From: JAVBMP01 sp031552195
Lineage (GTDB): Bacteria; Desulfobacterota; Desulfovibrionia; Desulfovibrionales; Desulfovibrionaceae
Length of the DNA stretch: 41,420 nucleotides
Assembly: GCA_031552195.1 (NCBI GenBank)
Contig: JAVBMT010000012.1
Location: 1-41,420 of the forward strand
Reading direction: 5' to 3'
The position numbers and the translations under genes were made by a program. Below the pieces are notes generated by a model, which was given only the letters and a program-made list of their open reading frames with translations, was not told where the DNA came from and ran no database searches. Shown here piece after piece: positions 41,284 to 41,420 of the stretch (position 1 is the stretch's first letter; every line of letters begins with the position of its first letter).

Positions 41284-41420
41284 GGGCTGTTTCTAAATAA
41301 AAGATTTTGCGCCAAAGACAAGAAAAACGGCCTTTTTTGCGAAGAGAGTGTACTCTTACGGTACTCGACCGGAGAAAAAAAGGACGATTGACGCAGTATT
41401 TGGACAAAAAATTTATTTAG
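41283..41420 (+). repeat. Dispersed repeat family B, copy 2 (right end outside window)
   Basis: It begins GGGGCTGTTTCTAAATAAAA and ends at the window edge with ATTTATTTAG, the inverse of the left end. The interior holds AGAGTGTACTCT (a palindrome) and TACTCGACCGGAGA, shared with 34856-34954. TA (41281-41282) precedes it and is part of the upstream gene's stop codon. Confidence 0.65.

Overview
The window looks like a chromosomal segment of a GC-moderate anaerobe of the Desulfovibrio type (Desulfovibrionaceae). The main pointers are a very long single-chain pyruvate:ferredoxin oxidoreductase with a two-cysteine C-terminal tail like that of Desulfovibrio africanus, a flavodoxin-ExbB-ExbD-TonB operon behind a Fur-like box, a branched-chain amino acid ABC operon, and a remnant of a giant RTX-type adhesin. 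The genus cannot be fixed from sequence reading alone.

Layout. Bases 1-900 hold the end of an integrated element: a P4-type integrase, cut by the window edge, lies directly downstream of tRNA-Glu(TTC), which is the probable attachment gene. Bases 1.3-6.7 kb hold a large membrane-bound GGDEF/EAL protein, a glycosyltransferase and a frameshifted adhesin N-terminus. Bases 6.8-11.9 kb carry three tandem cytoplasmic sulfatase-like genes, each with its own leader and terminator and all with threonine where the catalytic cysteine or serine normally sits. After tRNA-Arg(ACG), 12.5-17.5 kb is a complete livJHMGF operon. Bases 17.8-20.2 kb are the probable iron-controlled flavodoxin/ExbB/ExbD/TonB operon.

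Bases 20.4-25.0 kb are minus-strand housekeeping genes: DEAD-box helicase, UPF0173 hydrolase, NlpC/P60 lipoprotein, BioY and an RRM protein. Bases 25.5-32.8 kb are mostly plus-strand: a YhaM-like OB/HD nuclease, thymidylate kinase, a small internally repeated protein of unknown function (minus strand), a deoxyribosyltransferase-like protein, a phenylacetate-CoA-ligase-like protein without the usual P-loop, a ChaN/PDZ lipoprotein and lysA. Bases 33.0-36.3 kb hold an NTF2-like protein, an exported FGE-fold protein, tRNA-Ala(CGC) and a class-3 aldehyde dehydrogenase. Bases 36.6-41.3 kb hold pyruvate:ferredoxin oxidoreductase, a BON-domain remnant and an uncharacterised protein.

The least expected feature is two families of short dispersed repeats with terminal inverted repeats. 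The ends I can define are almost all flanked by TA, and three of them begin inside the stop codon of a gene, so that the last G of TAG is the first base of the element. This resembles non-autonomous (MITE-like) relatives of TA-targeting transposons. No transposase lies in the window. I see no CRISPR array, rRNA or replication origin.
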